A stretch of DNA of 35,069 nucleotides from Bacteriovorax sp. (GTDB lineage: Bacteria; Bdellovibrionota; Bacteriovoracia; Bacteriovoracales; Bacteriovoracaceae). This document shows, in pieces, positions 23,421 through 30,663 of the stretch; position 1 is the first letter of the stretch, and every line of letters begins with the position of its first letter. The stretch is from assembly GCA_014377485.1 (NCBI GenBank), contig JACMPM010000028.1, positions 1-35,069 on the forward strand. The letters run 5' to 3'. Under the pieces are notes generated by a model that worked only from the letters and a program-made list of their open reading frames with translations, had not been told where the DNA came from and ran no database searches. The position numbers and the translations under genes are program-made.

Positions 23421-24523
23421 AACATCGGATTGTAGTCAAAGTAGGCTCGCTTGCTGTCACTGATGAAAAAGGTGGTGTGAGCCCCTCGAAAATTAAAAGC
23501 ATAATTAGTGATCTTTATGATTTAAGAACGCACGGATTTCTTCCAATCCTGATTTCTTCAGGTGCTATTAATTCCGCTCGTGGGGCAATCAAAAAGCCTG
23601 ATGAAAAAAAAATGATGATCTCTTATCAACAAGCTTCGGCAGCTGTTGGACAACCAATTCTTATGAAGGCATACATCGATGCTCTTTTGGAATTTAACTG
23701 GCCTTGCGCTCAAATACTTGTTACTCACGAGGATTTTAAAGAAAGAAAAAGATTTTTAAATATCAGAAATACAATTAATCAGCTTCTAGAAAATGGTATT
23801 CTGCCTATAGTAAATGAAAACGATACTGTTTCATTTGAAGAGATCACTGTAGGGGATAACGATCAACTTGCAGTCATGATGACTGAAGCTTCTGATGCCG
23901 AAAAACTCATTCTTTTATCGGAAGCTGATGGACTCTTCAATAAAAATCCAAAAGAATTGGGAGCAGTTCGATTTGATGAAGTTGATTTCAGAGATGATTT
24001 TTTGAACGTAAAAATCGCAGCAAAAACCAGCGTTGGTCGCGGCGGAATGGATACAAAACTTAAAGCAGTCAGAAAACTTACTCCGCTTGGGGTAGATGTT
24101 ATTTTGGGCAGCTATTTACACGATAAACCTGTTTCTCGTTTGCTTCTTCATAAAGGCGGAACAAACTTTAAAGGGAACCCTGTTCGCGAAAAATCTCGAC
24201 GAAAATCCTGGCTTTCAACTCTCGTAAAAAATGATTGTTATGTGATCGTGGATGATGGAGCCTCCATTGCGCTCTTAGACAGTAATACTTCACTTCTCCC
24301 GGTTGGAATCAAAAAAGTGCAAGGCAAATTCAAACGTGGTGAAGTGATTCAAATCCGGCATAAAAGAAAGGTGCTCGCTGTTGGATTAACAGAGTATAAT
24401 TCCTTCGAGCTGGATTTAATCAAAGGTAAAAAGTCCGAAGAAATAAATAATATTTTAGAATATATTCATTCAAAGGTTGCCATACACAAAGACAATCTTC
24501 TGTTAAAAAAGGACGAGCTGTGA
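23417..24523 (+). CDS. proB: Glutamate 5-kinase
   Basis: 368 residues, the normal length. It phosphorylates glutamate to gamma-glutamyl phosphate, the first step of proline synthesis. Amino-acid kinase domain: 'IVVKVGSLAVTDE' at the N-terminus, 'LISSGAINSARGAIKKP', 'PIVNENDTVSFEEITVGDND' (the N-E-N-D-T-V signature), 'EADGLFNKNPKE' and 'GRGGMDTKLKAVRKLTPLGV' (G-x-G-G-M-x-T-K). C-terminal PUA domain from about 275: 'CYVIVDDGASIALLD', 'SLLPVGIKKVQGKFKRGEVI'. The 'A' that usually follows the SG-A-I motif region differs slightly (NSAR for A-x-G), within family variation. It overlaps the gene before by ATGA and proA by GTGA. proC is not in the window. Confidence 0.97.
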   Translation: MKHRIVVKVGSLAVTDEKGGVSPSKIKSIISDLYDLRTHGFLPILISSGAINSARGAIKKPDEKKMMISYQQASAAVGQPILMKAYIDALLEFNWPCAQILVTHEDFKERKRFLNIRNTINQLLENGILPIVNENDTVSFEEITVGDNDQLAVMMTEASDAEKLILLSEADGLFNKNPKELGAVRFDEVDFRDDFLNVKIAAKTSVGRGGMDTKLKAVRKLTPLGVDVILGSYLHDKPVSRLLLHKGGTNFKGNPVREKSRRKSWLSTLVKNDCYVIVDDGASIALLDSNTSLLPVGIKKVQGKFKRGEVIQIRHKRKVLAVGLTEYNSFELDLIKGKKSEEINNILEYIHSKVAIHKDNLLLKKDEL

Positions 24524-25710
24524 GTATTTTAAACCTTGCAATAAAGGCCCGTGAAGCAAGTCTTAAACTTCAAGCTTTGTCAGAAGAGACTCGCTTGACT
24601 GCGCTCGATGCCATATCAAAAGACCTTTTGAAATATTCAGATGAAATCTTGAGTGAAAATAAAAAAGATCTCGAAGATGCGCGGATGAGTAATTTATCCA
24701 ATTCGATGCTTGATCGTCTGACATTAACAAAAAAAAGTATTCTTGATCTGTCCCGCATGTGTTCAGAAGTCGCCAACCAAAAACAAGTCGTAGGTATGAT
24801 TGTTGAATCTCATACCCGGCACGACGGTCTTATAGTGCAAAAACAAAGAATTCCACTTGGTGTAATTGGGATGATTTTTGAATCGCGACCGAATGTGGTG
24901 GTTGACGGTGCTGCTCTTGCTATAAAATCAGGGAATGCCATTATTTTAAAAGGTGGAAAAGAAGCTCAGCATTCTAATCGTAAACTATTTGAGATTATCC
25001 ATAATGCCACAGCGAAAGTATTGCCTGCGGGATCAGTTAGTTTAATTGAAACCCGAGAGGACGTTGCTGAAATTTTAAAACTTAATAAATATATTGACCT
25101 AATGGTTCCTCGAGGAGGAAGTGCTCTTATTAATTATGTAAAGGCGAATGCATCAATGCCAGTAGTGGCCCATGATAAAGGTCTCTGTCATTTATATGTT
25201 CATTTTGATTGTAATGTTGATGCGAAGTCGATTATTTTAAATGCTAAAACTCAACGCCCCGGAGTTTGCAACGCTTTAGAGACTCTCATTTTAAATGAGA
25301 ATTATCCGAAAAACGATGAAATTATAAATGCACTAACAGTTGCAGGCGTAGAACTCAATTATCCTGCCACAGATAAAGATTTTGCAACCGAGTGGCTGGA
25401 TAAAAAAATTTCAATCAAAATAGTTAAAAATTATTCAGAAGCAATAGAGCATATTAAAAAATATTCTTCTCACCATACTGAAGCTATCCTGGCCCAAGAT
25501 CCAAATGTGATTGAGGATTTTATGAATTCACTAGATGCTTCTTGTATTGTCATCAACGCTTCAACCAGATTTAATGATGGTGGAGAGTTAGGGCTTGGAG
25601 CAGAACTCGGAATATCAACATCAAAACTTCATGTTTATGGGCCAATGGGTGCCGCAGAGATGACTGCAACCAGATTTATCGTGACTGGAGCTGGTCACAT
25701 CAGAACTTAG
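24520..25710 (+). CDS. proA: Gamma-glutamyl phosphate reductase
   Basis: 396 residues. It reduces gamma-glutamyl phosphate to glutamate semialdehyde with NADPH, step two of proline synthesis. GTG start overlapping the proB stop (GTGA), with AAGGACGAG upstream. Aldehyde-dehydrogenase-fold features: 'RIPLGVIGMIFESRPNVVVD', 'KSGNAIILKGGKEAQHSNRK' and the catalytic Cys in 'TQRPGVCNALETLI'. Then 'YSSHHTEAILAQD', 'SCIVINASTRFNDGGELGLG' and 'GISTSKLHVYGPMGAAEMT', closing with 'TGAGHIR'. Complete and typical. The stop codon overlaps, in a shared TTAG, the stop of the convergent gene on the other strand, so no spacer remains for a conventional terminator. Confidence 0.97.
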   Translation: MSILNLAIKAREASLKLQALSEETRLTALDAISKDLLKYSDEILSENKKDLEDARMSNLSNSMLDRLTLTKKSILDLSRMCSEVANQKQVVGMIVESHTRHDGLIVQKQRIPLGVIGMIFESRPNVVVDGAALAIKSGNAIILKGGKEAQHSNRKLFEIIHNATAKVLPAGSVSLIETREDVAEILKLNKYIDLMVPRGGSALINYVKANASMPVVAHDKGLCHLYVHFDCNVDAKSIILNAKTQRPGVCNALETLILNENYPKNDEIINALTVAGVELNYPATDKDFATEWLDKKISIKIVKNYSEAIEHIKKYSSHHTEAILAQDPNVIEDFMNSLDASCIVINASTRFNDGGELGLGAELGISTSKLHVYGPMGAAEMTATRFIVTGAGHIRT

Positions 25711-26270
25711 TGCTGTGAAAGCACATCGTCGTGTAGGGCTTTGAGCAGTGGATTGACTTGGGCTTCAATAATGTCTTTTGCAAAAGGACCAATGATATTT
25801 GAAAAGTTGTTACTTTTAATTAGTTTTGCTTTCAGATTGCCCGAAATAAGATTATTAGTTATTTCTTTTACACAGAGCTTTACTTCAATACGATCAATGT
25901 TTTCAACAACAAGAGAATCAGATCCTTCAAATTTAAAATTAATTTCGTAACCAATTTCATTCTTGGCACAAATTGCATTATTTTCTTTTGAGTCCAAAGT
26001 GCCGGTTACATAAACGGTTTGAGAAATGAAAAGGTAGGATTTTGTCGCATTAAAGGAAACATTATTATTTGTAACTTTTTTCCTAGTAATTTTTGCTCCC
26101 TCCGGCGCAAATCTTTTAAGTAAACCTTCCGGATATTTCAAAGTCATTTCCAATTTCTCTAACGGATGAGACGTTGCAATTTGAAAATTAATAAGAGGTA
26201 CAGTGAAAAAATCTTCTGCAAAAGAATTAACAGTAAAAAGTGCAATAAAGATCAATAGTATTTTTTTCAT
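25707..26270 (-). CDS. Exported protein of unknown function
   Basis: 187 residues from the ATG at 26270. An ATG three codons earlier (26279) is possible, but the later one gives the clean signal peptide MKKILLIFIALFTVNSFA. The mature part is mostly beta: 'FFTVPLINFQIATSHPLEKL', 'FNATKSYLFISQTVYVTGTL', 'ENIDRIEVKLCVKEITNNLI', with a C-terminal helical 'AKDIIEAQVNPLLKALHDDV'. Two cysteines. This resembles a BPI/SMP-like or lipid-binding half-fold only in a general way; no family recognised. It follows the di-haem cytochrome gene by 10 bases, so both are probably one transcript. The end overlaps proA's stop by 4 bases. Confidence 0.7.
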   Translation of the reverse strand: MKKILLIFIALFTVNSFAEDFFTVPLINFQIATSHPLEKLEMTLKYPEGLLKRFAPEGAKITRKKVTNNNVSFNATKSYLFISQTVYVTGTLDSKENNAICAKNEIGYEINFKFEGSDSLVVENIDRIEVKLCVKEITNNLISGNLKAKLIKSNNFSNIIGPFAKDIIEAQVNPLLKALHDDVLSQH

Positions 26271-26280
26271 GATAGTCATC

Positions 26281-27147
26281 TCACTTTTGTTCCTGTTTCG
26301 CAGCTTTTTTTGACTCTAATTCTAACCAATCTCGAACGGTATTCATTTCATCATTCTCGAGAGCTTCAAGCTTACTAGGAGGCATTTTTCCTTGAATGAT
26401 GTATGTATAGAGCTTGGATTTATCCGGCATTTCCAAATCTACATATTTTCCTTTAAGAAGATTTTGGGTGTTTTCCATACTTCCAAAAGTTCCTTTATTA
26501 TTGCCATTGGCATGACAGCGAAAACATTTTAATTCTAAAATTTTATTTGCTTGTGTCGTCACATTCGCATCAGAGGGATTGTACCTTTGATCGTAGTCTT
26601 GTAGTTTTTCTATAACAGGGTCAATCCAATCAACAATTTTTTTTTCATCTTCGTCATTAATTTTTTTAGAAGGGTAGACCAAAGTAAATACTTTGAGTGG
26701 CATTGTCCTCTCAGTCATAGCGTTTCTAATAGATTTTAAGATAGCTATTTGTGGAGGATTGCCTTGGGCCGTAAATGGAAATCCATTTGCAAAATCAACA
26801 GACTTTAATCCTTCAATTTGATGGTGATTAACAGGATTTATAGTCTTAAAGATACGTCCATAGAAAGGTAAGCCTGACTTTGAATCATGGCAGCTGGAGC
26901 ACTTGTTTTGAACTATGCCTTGTATGTTTTTATAGGATTCTTTAGCATCAGTATTAATCTCATTCCAAACTCTATTTTTTTCTAACAAGAAATTTTTCCG
27001 TTCGATTTCGCGGGCCTCTAATTTTTGAGCTGTTTCAACCTTATCTTGAAGTGGATCATGAAAGCGTAGTGTGCTTTTATCCTGCTTTTCAACACATGAA
27101 GTGAGGAAGGAAGAGAGTAAGATAAGTGAAAAAAATAAAGTCTTCAT
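26281..27147 (-). CDS. Di-haem c-type cytochrome lipoprotein
   Basis: 288 residues. Signal MKTLFFSLILLSSFLTSC with lipidated Cys18. Two C-x-x-C-H haem-binding motifs: CSSCH (83-87) and CFRCH (208-212). Likely axial Met ligands are in 'TERTMPLKVF' (Met149) and 'IIQGKMPPSKL' (Met255), each the usual distance after its haem motif. Two similar cytochrome domains of about 100 residues are joined by a helical linker, and a charged coiled-coil-like segment lies at about 35-75. Probably a membrane-anchored periplasmic electron carrier, or part of an oxidoreductase whose other subunit is not here. The 'P.....i..Wi' segments are typical of haem-binding domains of this kind. First gene of a two-gene minus-strand unit. 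Confidence 0.85.
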   Translation of the reverse strand: MKTLFFSLILLSSFLTSCVEKQDKSTLRFHDPLQDKVETAQKLEAREIERKNFLLEKNRVWNEINTDAKESYKNIQGIVQNKCSSCHDSKSGLPFYGRIFKTINPVNHHQIEGLKSVDFANGFPFTAQGNPPQIAILKSIRNAMTERTMPLKVFTLVYPSKKINDEDEKKIVDWIDPVIEKLQDYDQRYNPSDANVTTQANKILELKCFRCHANGNNKGTFGSMENTQNLLKGKYVDLEMPDKSKLYTYIIQGKMPPSKLEALENDEMNTVRDWLELESKKAAKQEQK

Positions 27148-27361
27148 GCCGCTTTTGTCCGCTCTGGTTGTTAATTTAAGTAATGTTAACAGGGAACGAA
27201 GGACGGATTTTAGAATTCCACCTTGTGTGTATAAATTACAAACATTTAACTAATCACTCCGGATGACCCATCCCCCCTGTGTCAACAACAATAACCTTTA
27301 AAGATGGCATGAGATGTGCCATGATGGCTCAACTTTTTAATACTATTTCATTGGGAATTTT
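27148..27361. promoter_or_regulatory. Divergent promoter region with an inverted repeat
   Basis: 214 bases between divergent genes. ATGGCA-N7-TGCCAT (27304-27322) is a 6-bp inverted repeat about 40-58 bases ahead of the plus-strand ATG and could be an operator. TGTTAA-N11-TTAACA lies at about 27170-27192, close to the minus-strand gene. No coding sequence seen. Confidence 0.35.
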
Positions 27362-28378
27362 ATGAATAAAATGATTTTTATTATCACTTTGTTTACGACT
27401 TTTATGCATGTGGCATTCGCCGAAATTAACCTCGCCGAACTAGAAGCAAAGCTTAAGGGCGATGGCCTGGAAGGTGAAATTCACGGAGCAAGTGCAGACT
27501 CCAAGATTTTTGTTTTAAGTTACAGAAACCCTAAAGACTTTTTTGATAATATTCAGTTACCACTTACTTCTGAATCGCCAGAAGTACTCACGACTCTTGC
27601 CCATATTAAACGCCACCAGTTCTTCATTGTTAAAGGTGAGTTTATTACTAACAGAGCACCTATCAAGCATATTAATATAACCTCTTTAAAACTCTCAAAA
27701 GATTACGTTTCTGAACTTGATCATTTGCCTTATCAATATAAAGGTGACGTTATTGAGTTAAATAGTAAGACAGAATTCATTGGGCGTGTACATGCAATGG
27801 GTGAACAAGGCAAAATGTTAGTGATGGAATACAAAGACCGCATCGTTCCGGTTTTCGTCAATGAACCCGCTTCTCAAGCATTGGTGAGCACACTTTTTCG
27901 CGGCGATTTAGTTAGAGTAAAATATGCTGTTCGTACTGAACCCGAAGCTCCGACTCATTTAAATTTAGCGAAAAATCAATCGTTACCAGCAAACGTAAAA
28001 CCAATTGAACTTTTAGAATCCTTGGTTAAATCTCATGGGAGTCCAATCGAAAAAGTGGGTAACCTGGTTAAGTTTTCAAAAAGCCCGCAAATCAATACTA
28101 ATATTTATGCTTTATTAGTGGAAGATGCTGGCGGAACATCTATTCAATACACTCTCACCAATTTTAATTCACCGGAACTTTTCGTAAAAATTCGTGAGAA
28201 ATTAGAAAAAGTCTGGGACGAAAATTCAGTTGGTGCAGAAAATGATCGTAATAAATTAGTAAATAGAAAACTTGTGGTACATGCCAAGGGTATTTCTAAT
28301 ATGGTAGATGCTGGACAGGCCAACCCACAAATTCTTATCAACTCATTGGATGATGTTTTTGTAGAAGTTTTAAAATAG
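27362..28378 (+). CDS. Exported protein of unknown function
   Basis: 338 residues with signal peptide (FIITLFTTFMHVAFA, cleavage before EINLAEL). The mature protein looks like two or three OB-fold-like beta units: 'IHGASADSKIFVLSYRNPKD' with 'HQFFIVKGEFITNRAPIKHI', then 'EFIGRVHAMGEQGKMLVMEY' with 'VPVFVNEPASQALVSTLFRG' and 'DLVRVKYAVRTEPEAPTHLN'. It also has a C-terminal unit with 'KLVVHAKGISNMVDAGQANP'. No cysteine pair, no enzyme motif, no family recognised. Ribosome-binding site GGGAA. The stop is directly followed by the TTG start of the EamA transporter, so both are probably co-transcribed. Confidence 0.7.
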   Translation: MNKMIFIITLFTTFMHVAFAEINLAELEAKLKGDGLEGEIHGASADSKIFVLSYRNPKDFFDNIQLPLTSESPEVLTTLAHIKRHQFFIVKGEFITNRAPIKHINITSLKLSKDYVSELDHLPYQYKGDVIELNSKTEFIGRVHAMGEQGKMLVMEYKDRIVPVFVNEPASQALVSTLFRGDLVRVKYAVRTEPEAPTHLNLAKNQSLPANVKPIELLESLVKSHGSPIEKVGNLVKFSKSPQINTNIYALLVEDAGGTSIQYTLTNFNSPELFVKIREKLEKVWDENSVGAENDRNKLVNRKLVVHAKGISNMVDAGQANPQILINSLDDVFVEVLK

Positions 28379-29281
28379 TTGTCTGATCAATTAGCTCTTA
28401 TCAATCCGCTTTATTATGCTTTAAGTGCTACACTGTGCTTTTCTTACGCTAGTATTATTTTTGCGGAGTTTGCTCGAAAAGTTTCTCCCTTTTGGATGAA
28501 TACTTTTAAGGCCTTTGTAGCTCTTGCCGCTTTTATCATAACTATTATTTGTTTTAATATTTGGATGACTCCCACTGCCTCTACAGTGGGAGCACTTCTG
28601 CTTTCCGGCTGTCTAGGGCTAATGATTGGCGACATTTTCATGTTGAAGGCCATGGCAACGTTAGGTGCCTCTCGTATGCTGATGATCTTTGGATTGCAGC
28701 CTTTTTTTTTAGGAATCGGCGGCTACTTTTTTTTTCATCAACACTTTTCTCTCTACAATCTGCTAGGTCTGGTTTTTATGACCTTATGCCTATTCACCAT
28801 AAGCCTGGAGTACTTTAAAAAAAGTGGAACTTGGCAACTAGACGGTTTGATCGCTGGTCTCATAGCCATTCTCTTTGATGGAGTCGGCATATTTTTAACT
28901 AGATTTGGCTTTGAGGATTCAAAAGGAATTTCTGCCATTGAAGTCAATGCCATTCGATGCGTTGGGGCGATTATTGGATTCATCCTCATTTATTTTTTGA
29001 AAGAAAAAATTACTTTTAAACCAATCTGGAAAAGTTTCACCAGAGATGAAAAAATAAGAATTGTTATCGGCTCGCTTTTGGGTACTTTTGTTTCACTCAT
29101 TCTTTATCTGACGGCGATTTCTAGAGGAAAACTTTCTATCGTTTCTGCTGTCACCGTAACAGGGCCAATGTTTGCAAGTGTATTTGAAAGTGTTCGTTAC
29201 AAAAAATGGCCAAGTTCATACACCGTTATTGCCTTTATTTTTTTCTTAACTGGTTTTTTTATTTTTTATAAAATTTCATAA
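28379..29281 (+). CDS. EamA/DMT-family membrane transporter
   Basis: 300 residues, about ten membrane helices in two EamA repeats (about 8-135 and 150-297). Typical signatures: 'YYALSATLCFSYASIIFAEF', 'LLLSGCLGLMIGDIFMLKAM' with 'GASRMLMIFGLQPFF', and in the second half 'GSLLGTFVSLILYLTAISRG' plus 'VSAVTVTGPMFASVFESVRY'. These drug/metabolite exporters move small metabolites; the substrate cannot be told. The TTG start (28379) directly after the previous stop is chosen because the first helix needs the residues that follow; no ATG lies upstream of that helix. Ends before a weak hairpin with seven T at 29351-29372. Confidence 0.85.
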   Translation: MSDQLALINPLYYALSATLCFSYASIIFAEFARKVSPFWMNTFKAFVALAAFIITIICFNIWMTPTASTVGALLLSGCLGLMIGDIFMLKAMATLGASRMLMIFGLQPFFLGIGGYFFFHQHFSLYNLLGLVFMTLCLFTISLEYFKKSGTWQLDGLIAGLIAILFDGVGIFLTRFGFEDSKGISAIEVNAIRCVGAIIGFILIYFLKEKITFKPIWKSFTRDEKIRIVIGSLLGTFVSLILYLTAISRGKLSIVSAVTVTGPMFASVFESVRYKKWPSSYTVIAFIFFLTGFFIFYKIS

Positions 29282-29350
29282 ATAATAGATTTGGTCGTCT
29301 CTAAACGATGCACTGAAAATTATGAATTGTGATTACAATGAAGCGACTCT

Positions 29351-29372
29351 TGCCGGCTACTGGCATTTTTTT
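29351..29372 (+). terminator. Probable terminator downstream of the EamA gene
   Basis: TGCC-GGCTACT-GGCA followed by TTTTTTT. The stem is only 4 bp, so it is weak. It sits between convergent genes (EamA plus, J-domain stub minus). Confidence 0.45.
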
Positions 29373-29378
29373 GGACAT

Positions 29379-29555
29379 TCAAAATAATATTTTAAAATCA
29401 GGTGCCACAAATATCAGCTTAAATTTTTCTTCAGCTTTTTTATTTCCTGGATTTAAATCAGGATGATTTTTTTTTGCCAAATTACGATAAGCTTTTTTAA
29501 TTTCATCTTGAGTTGCTGTTTTAGAGACACCAAGAATTTCGTACGGTTTGATCAT
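29379..29555 (-). pseudogene. Truncated J-domain (DnaJ-like) gene
   Basis: 58 codons on the minus strand, ATG at 29555, one base after the stop of the CBS gene. It reads [20 protein letters not shown], then [20 protein letters not shown] and AEEKFKLI: a classic J-domain, helices I-III with the HPD motif that stimulates DnaK. Where the family continues '(N/S)xAYEVL', the sequence turns into [10 protein letters not shown] and stops, so helix III is cut and helix IV and all downstream domains are missing. Probably the 5' stub of a DnaJ/CbpA-type gene that lost its 3' part. A mini-J protein is possible but unlikely without the complete helix III/IV. Confidence 0.75.
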
Positions 29556-29556
29556 A

Positions 29557-30024
29557 TTATATATGTCCCCAATGTAATTTACTTATTGTCATCGCTCTAG
29601 TGGCTTCAGATGTATTAAGAAGTTCGAGTAAGTATTTTAATAAATCTTCCGTCGTAATAATCCCTTTAATGTACTGATTTGAGCCATTGACTACGAAGGC
29701 AGAAATTTTTAATTCAATCATCATTTTAGTCAAATCTTCGATAGAAGTTTTTTCGTCTATAGTTTGAACCGGCCAGCTCATAAAATTTTCAACTGTATCA
29801 TGCGGATTAAAAGTCATCTCTTGTTCAATTTCATTTATCATTTTAACATTAACTGCTTTTTGAACATCACGATCGGATAATATACCCACTAACTTACCTG
29901 TTTGGTCAGTAACAGGGAGATGTCTGATACCATGTTTCTTCATTTCTTCATAAGCGATCTGAATTGGCATTTCAGGTTTAATTTTGATAATATTTTTAGT
30001 CATTAAACTTCTAGCTTCAGTCAT
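29557..30024 (-). CDS. CBS-domain pair protein
   Basis: 155 residues from ATG 30024 (AAGGTGG upstream at good distance). An in-frame ATG at 30090 would add 22 residues without similarity. Two CBS motifs: the first '[20 protein letters not shown]' with '[20 protein letters not shown]' (about 6-60), the second '[20 protein letters not shown]' with '[20 protein letters not shown]' (about 80-140). Each has the typical 'vGiis/l.d' ending ('GILSDRDV', 'GIITTEDLL'). CBS pairs (Bateman modules) bind adenine nucleotides and often regulate partner proteins; this one stands without another domain. Directly followed by the J-domain stub, with which it was probably an operon. Confidence 0.88.
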   Translation of the reverse strand: MTEARSLMTKNIIKIKPEMPIQIAYEEMKKHGIRHLPVTDQTGKLVGILSDRDVQKAVNVKMINEIEQEMTFNPHDTVENFMSWPVQTIDEKTSIEDLTKMMIELKISAFVVNGSNQYIKGIITTEDLLKYLLELLNTSEATRAMTISKLHWGHI

Positions 30025-30164
30025 ATAATCCACCTTGTTGATTAAGATGATTTTACAACGATGAACTGAAATAAAAATGATTTGAATCATGTTCGATGGA
30101 AATAGGCTATTATATAAGAATATATAACAGAGTTGAGCAATAACTCATTTTTATGAGTGGATAA

Positions 30165-30512
30165 GTGAGCAAAATAAAGCCTCAAAAAAAGGATACCAAA
30201 GCTATTTCAACACGAATGGACTCATTTTATTTTTGGGACGGTGATGTTTTAGTTCTTAATGTTTTAGGAACACCAAGTGCAAAACAGGATGCCATTGGAA
30301 AAGTTAAAGGTAAACAATTAAAAATAAGTGTAACTGAAGCACCTAAGCGCGGAAAAGCTACAGATCATATGGTTCTTTTTTTGGCAAAAATATTTGAAGT
30401 TTCTGTATCAGATATCGAAGTTGTTTTTGGACGAATGAGTATTCATAAACAACTTCGGATTAAAGCTCCAAAAAATTTGCCATCAGTTTTTACACCTATC
30501 GAACCTACATAG
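30165..30512 (+). CDS. DUF167/YggU-family protein
   Basis: 115 residues, GTG start at 30165 with GAGTGG upstream. The DUF167 (UPF0235) core is complete: 'VLVLNVLGTPSAKQDAIGKV' (family 'l.v.V.P.ask..i'), 'LKISVTEAPKRGKATDHMVL' (family 'lkvrv.ApP..GkAN..l...la'), then 'VSVSDIEVVFGRMSIHKQLRI' of the family's 'V....v.l.sG..sr.K.l.i'. The usual N in G-K-A-N is T here, and the P before G is K. The function of the family is unknown. A 20-residue Lys-rich N-terminal extension precedes the core. ACTCAT-TTTT-ATGAGT just upstream forms a small hairpin near the start. Confidence 0.85.
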   Translation: MSKIKPQKKDTKAISTRMDSFYFWDGDVLVLNVLGTPSAKQDAIGKVKGKQLKISVTEAPKRGKATDHMVLFLAKIFEVSVSDIEVVFGRMSIHKQLRIKAPKNLPSVFTPIEPT

Positions 30513-30663
30513 TATGCCACCCAAATTATAGGCACAATCGGCATAAATAATAATTTAAGATAGCCAATTTCAATAATGTAATTCTAATTGCTTATATTTA
30601 CGTTTCGTTTATAGGCACTTTTGAATTAGACTTTAGGTATCTTTATTCGATCAAGGAGGATTT
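30513..30663 (+). promoter_or_regulatory. Promoter region of the MFS transporter with a repeated 10-mer
   Basis: TTATAGGCAC occurs twice (30526-30535 and 30609-30618), 83 bases apart, which may be paired sites for a regulator. TATGCC ... GGCATA flanks the first copy. A strong ribosome-binding site AAGGAGG ends about 4 bases before the GTG at 30664. Confidence 0.35.
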
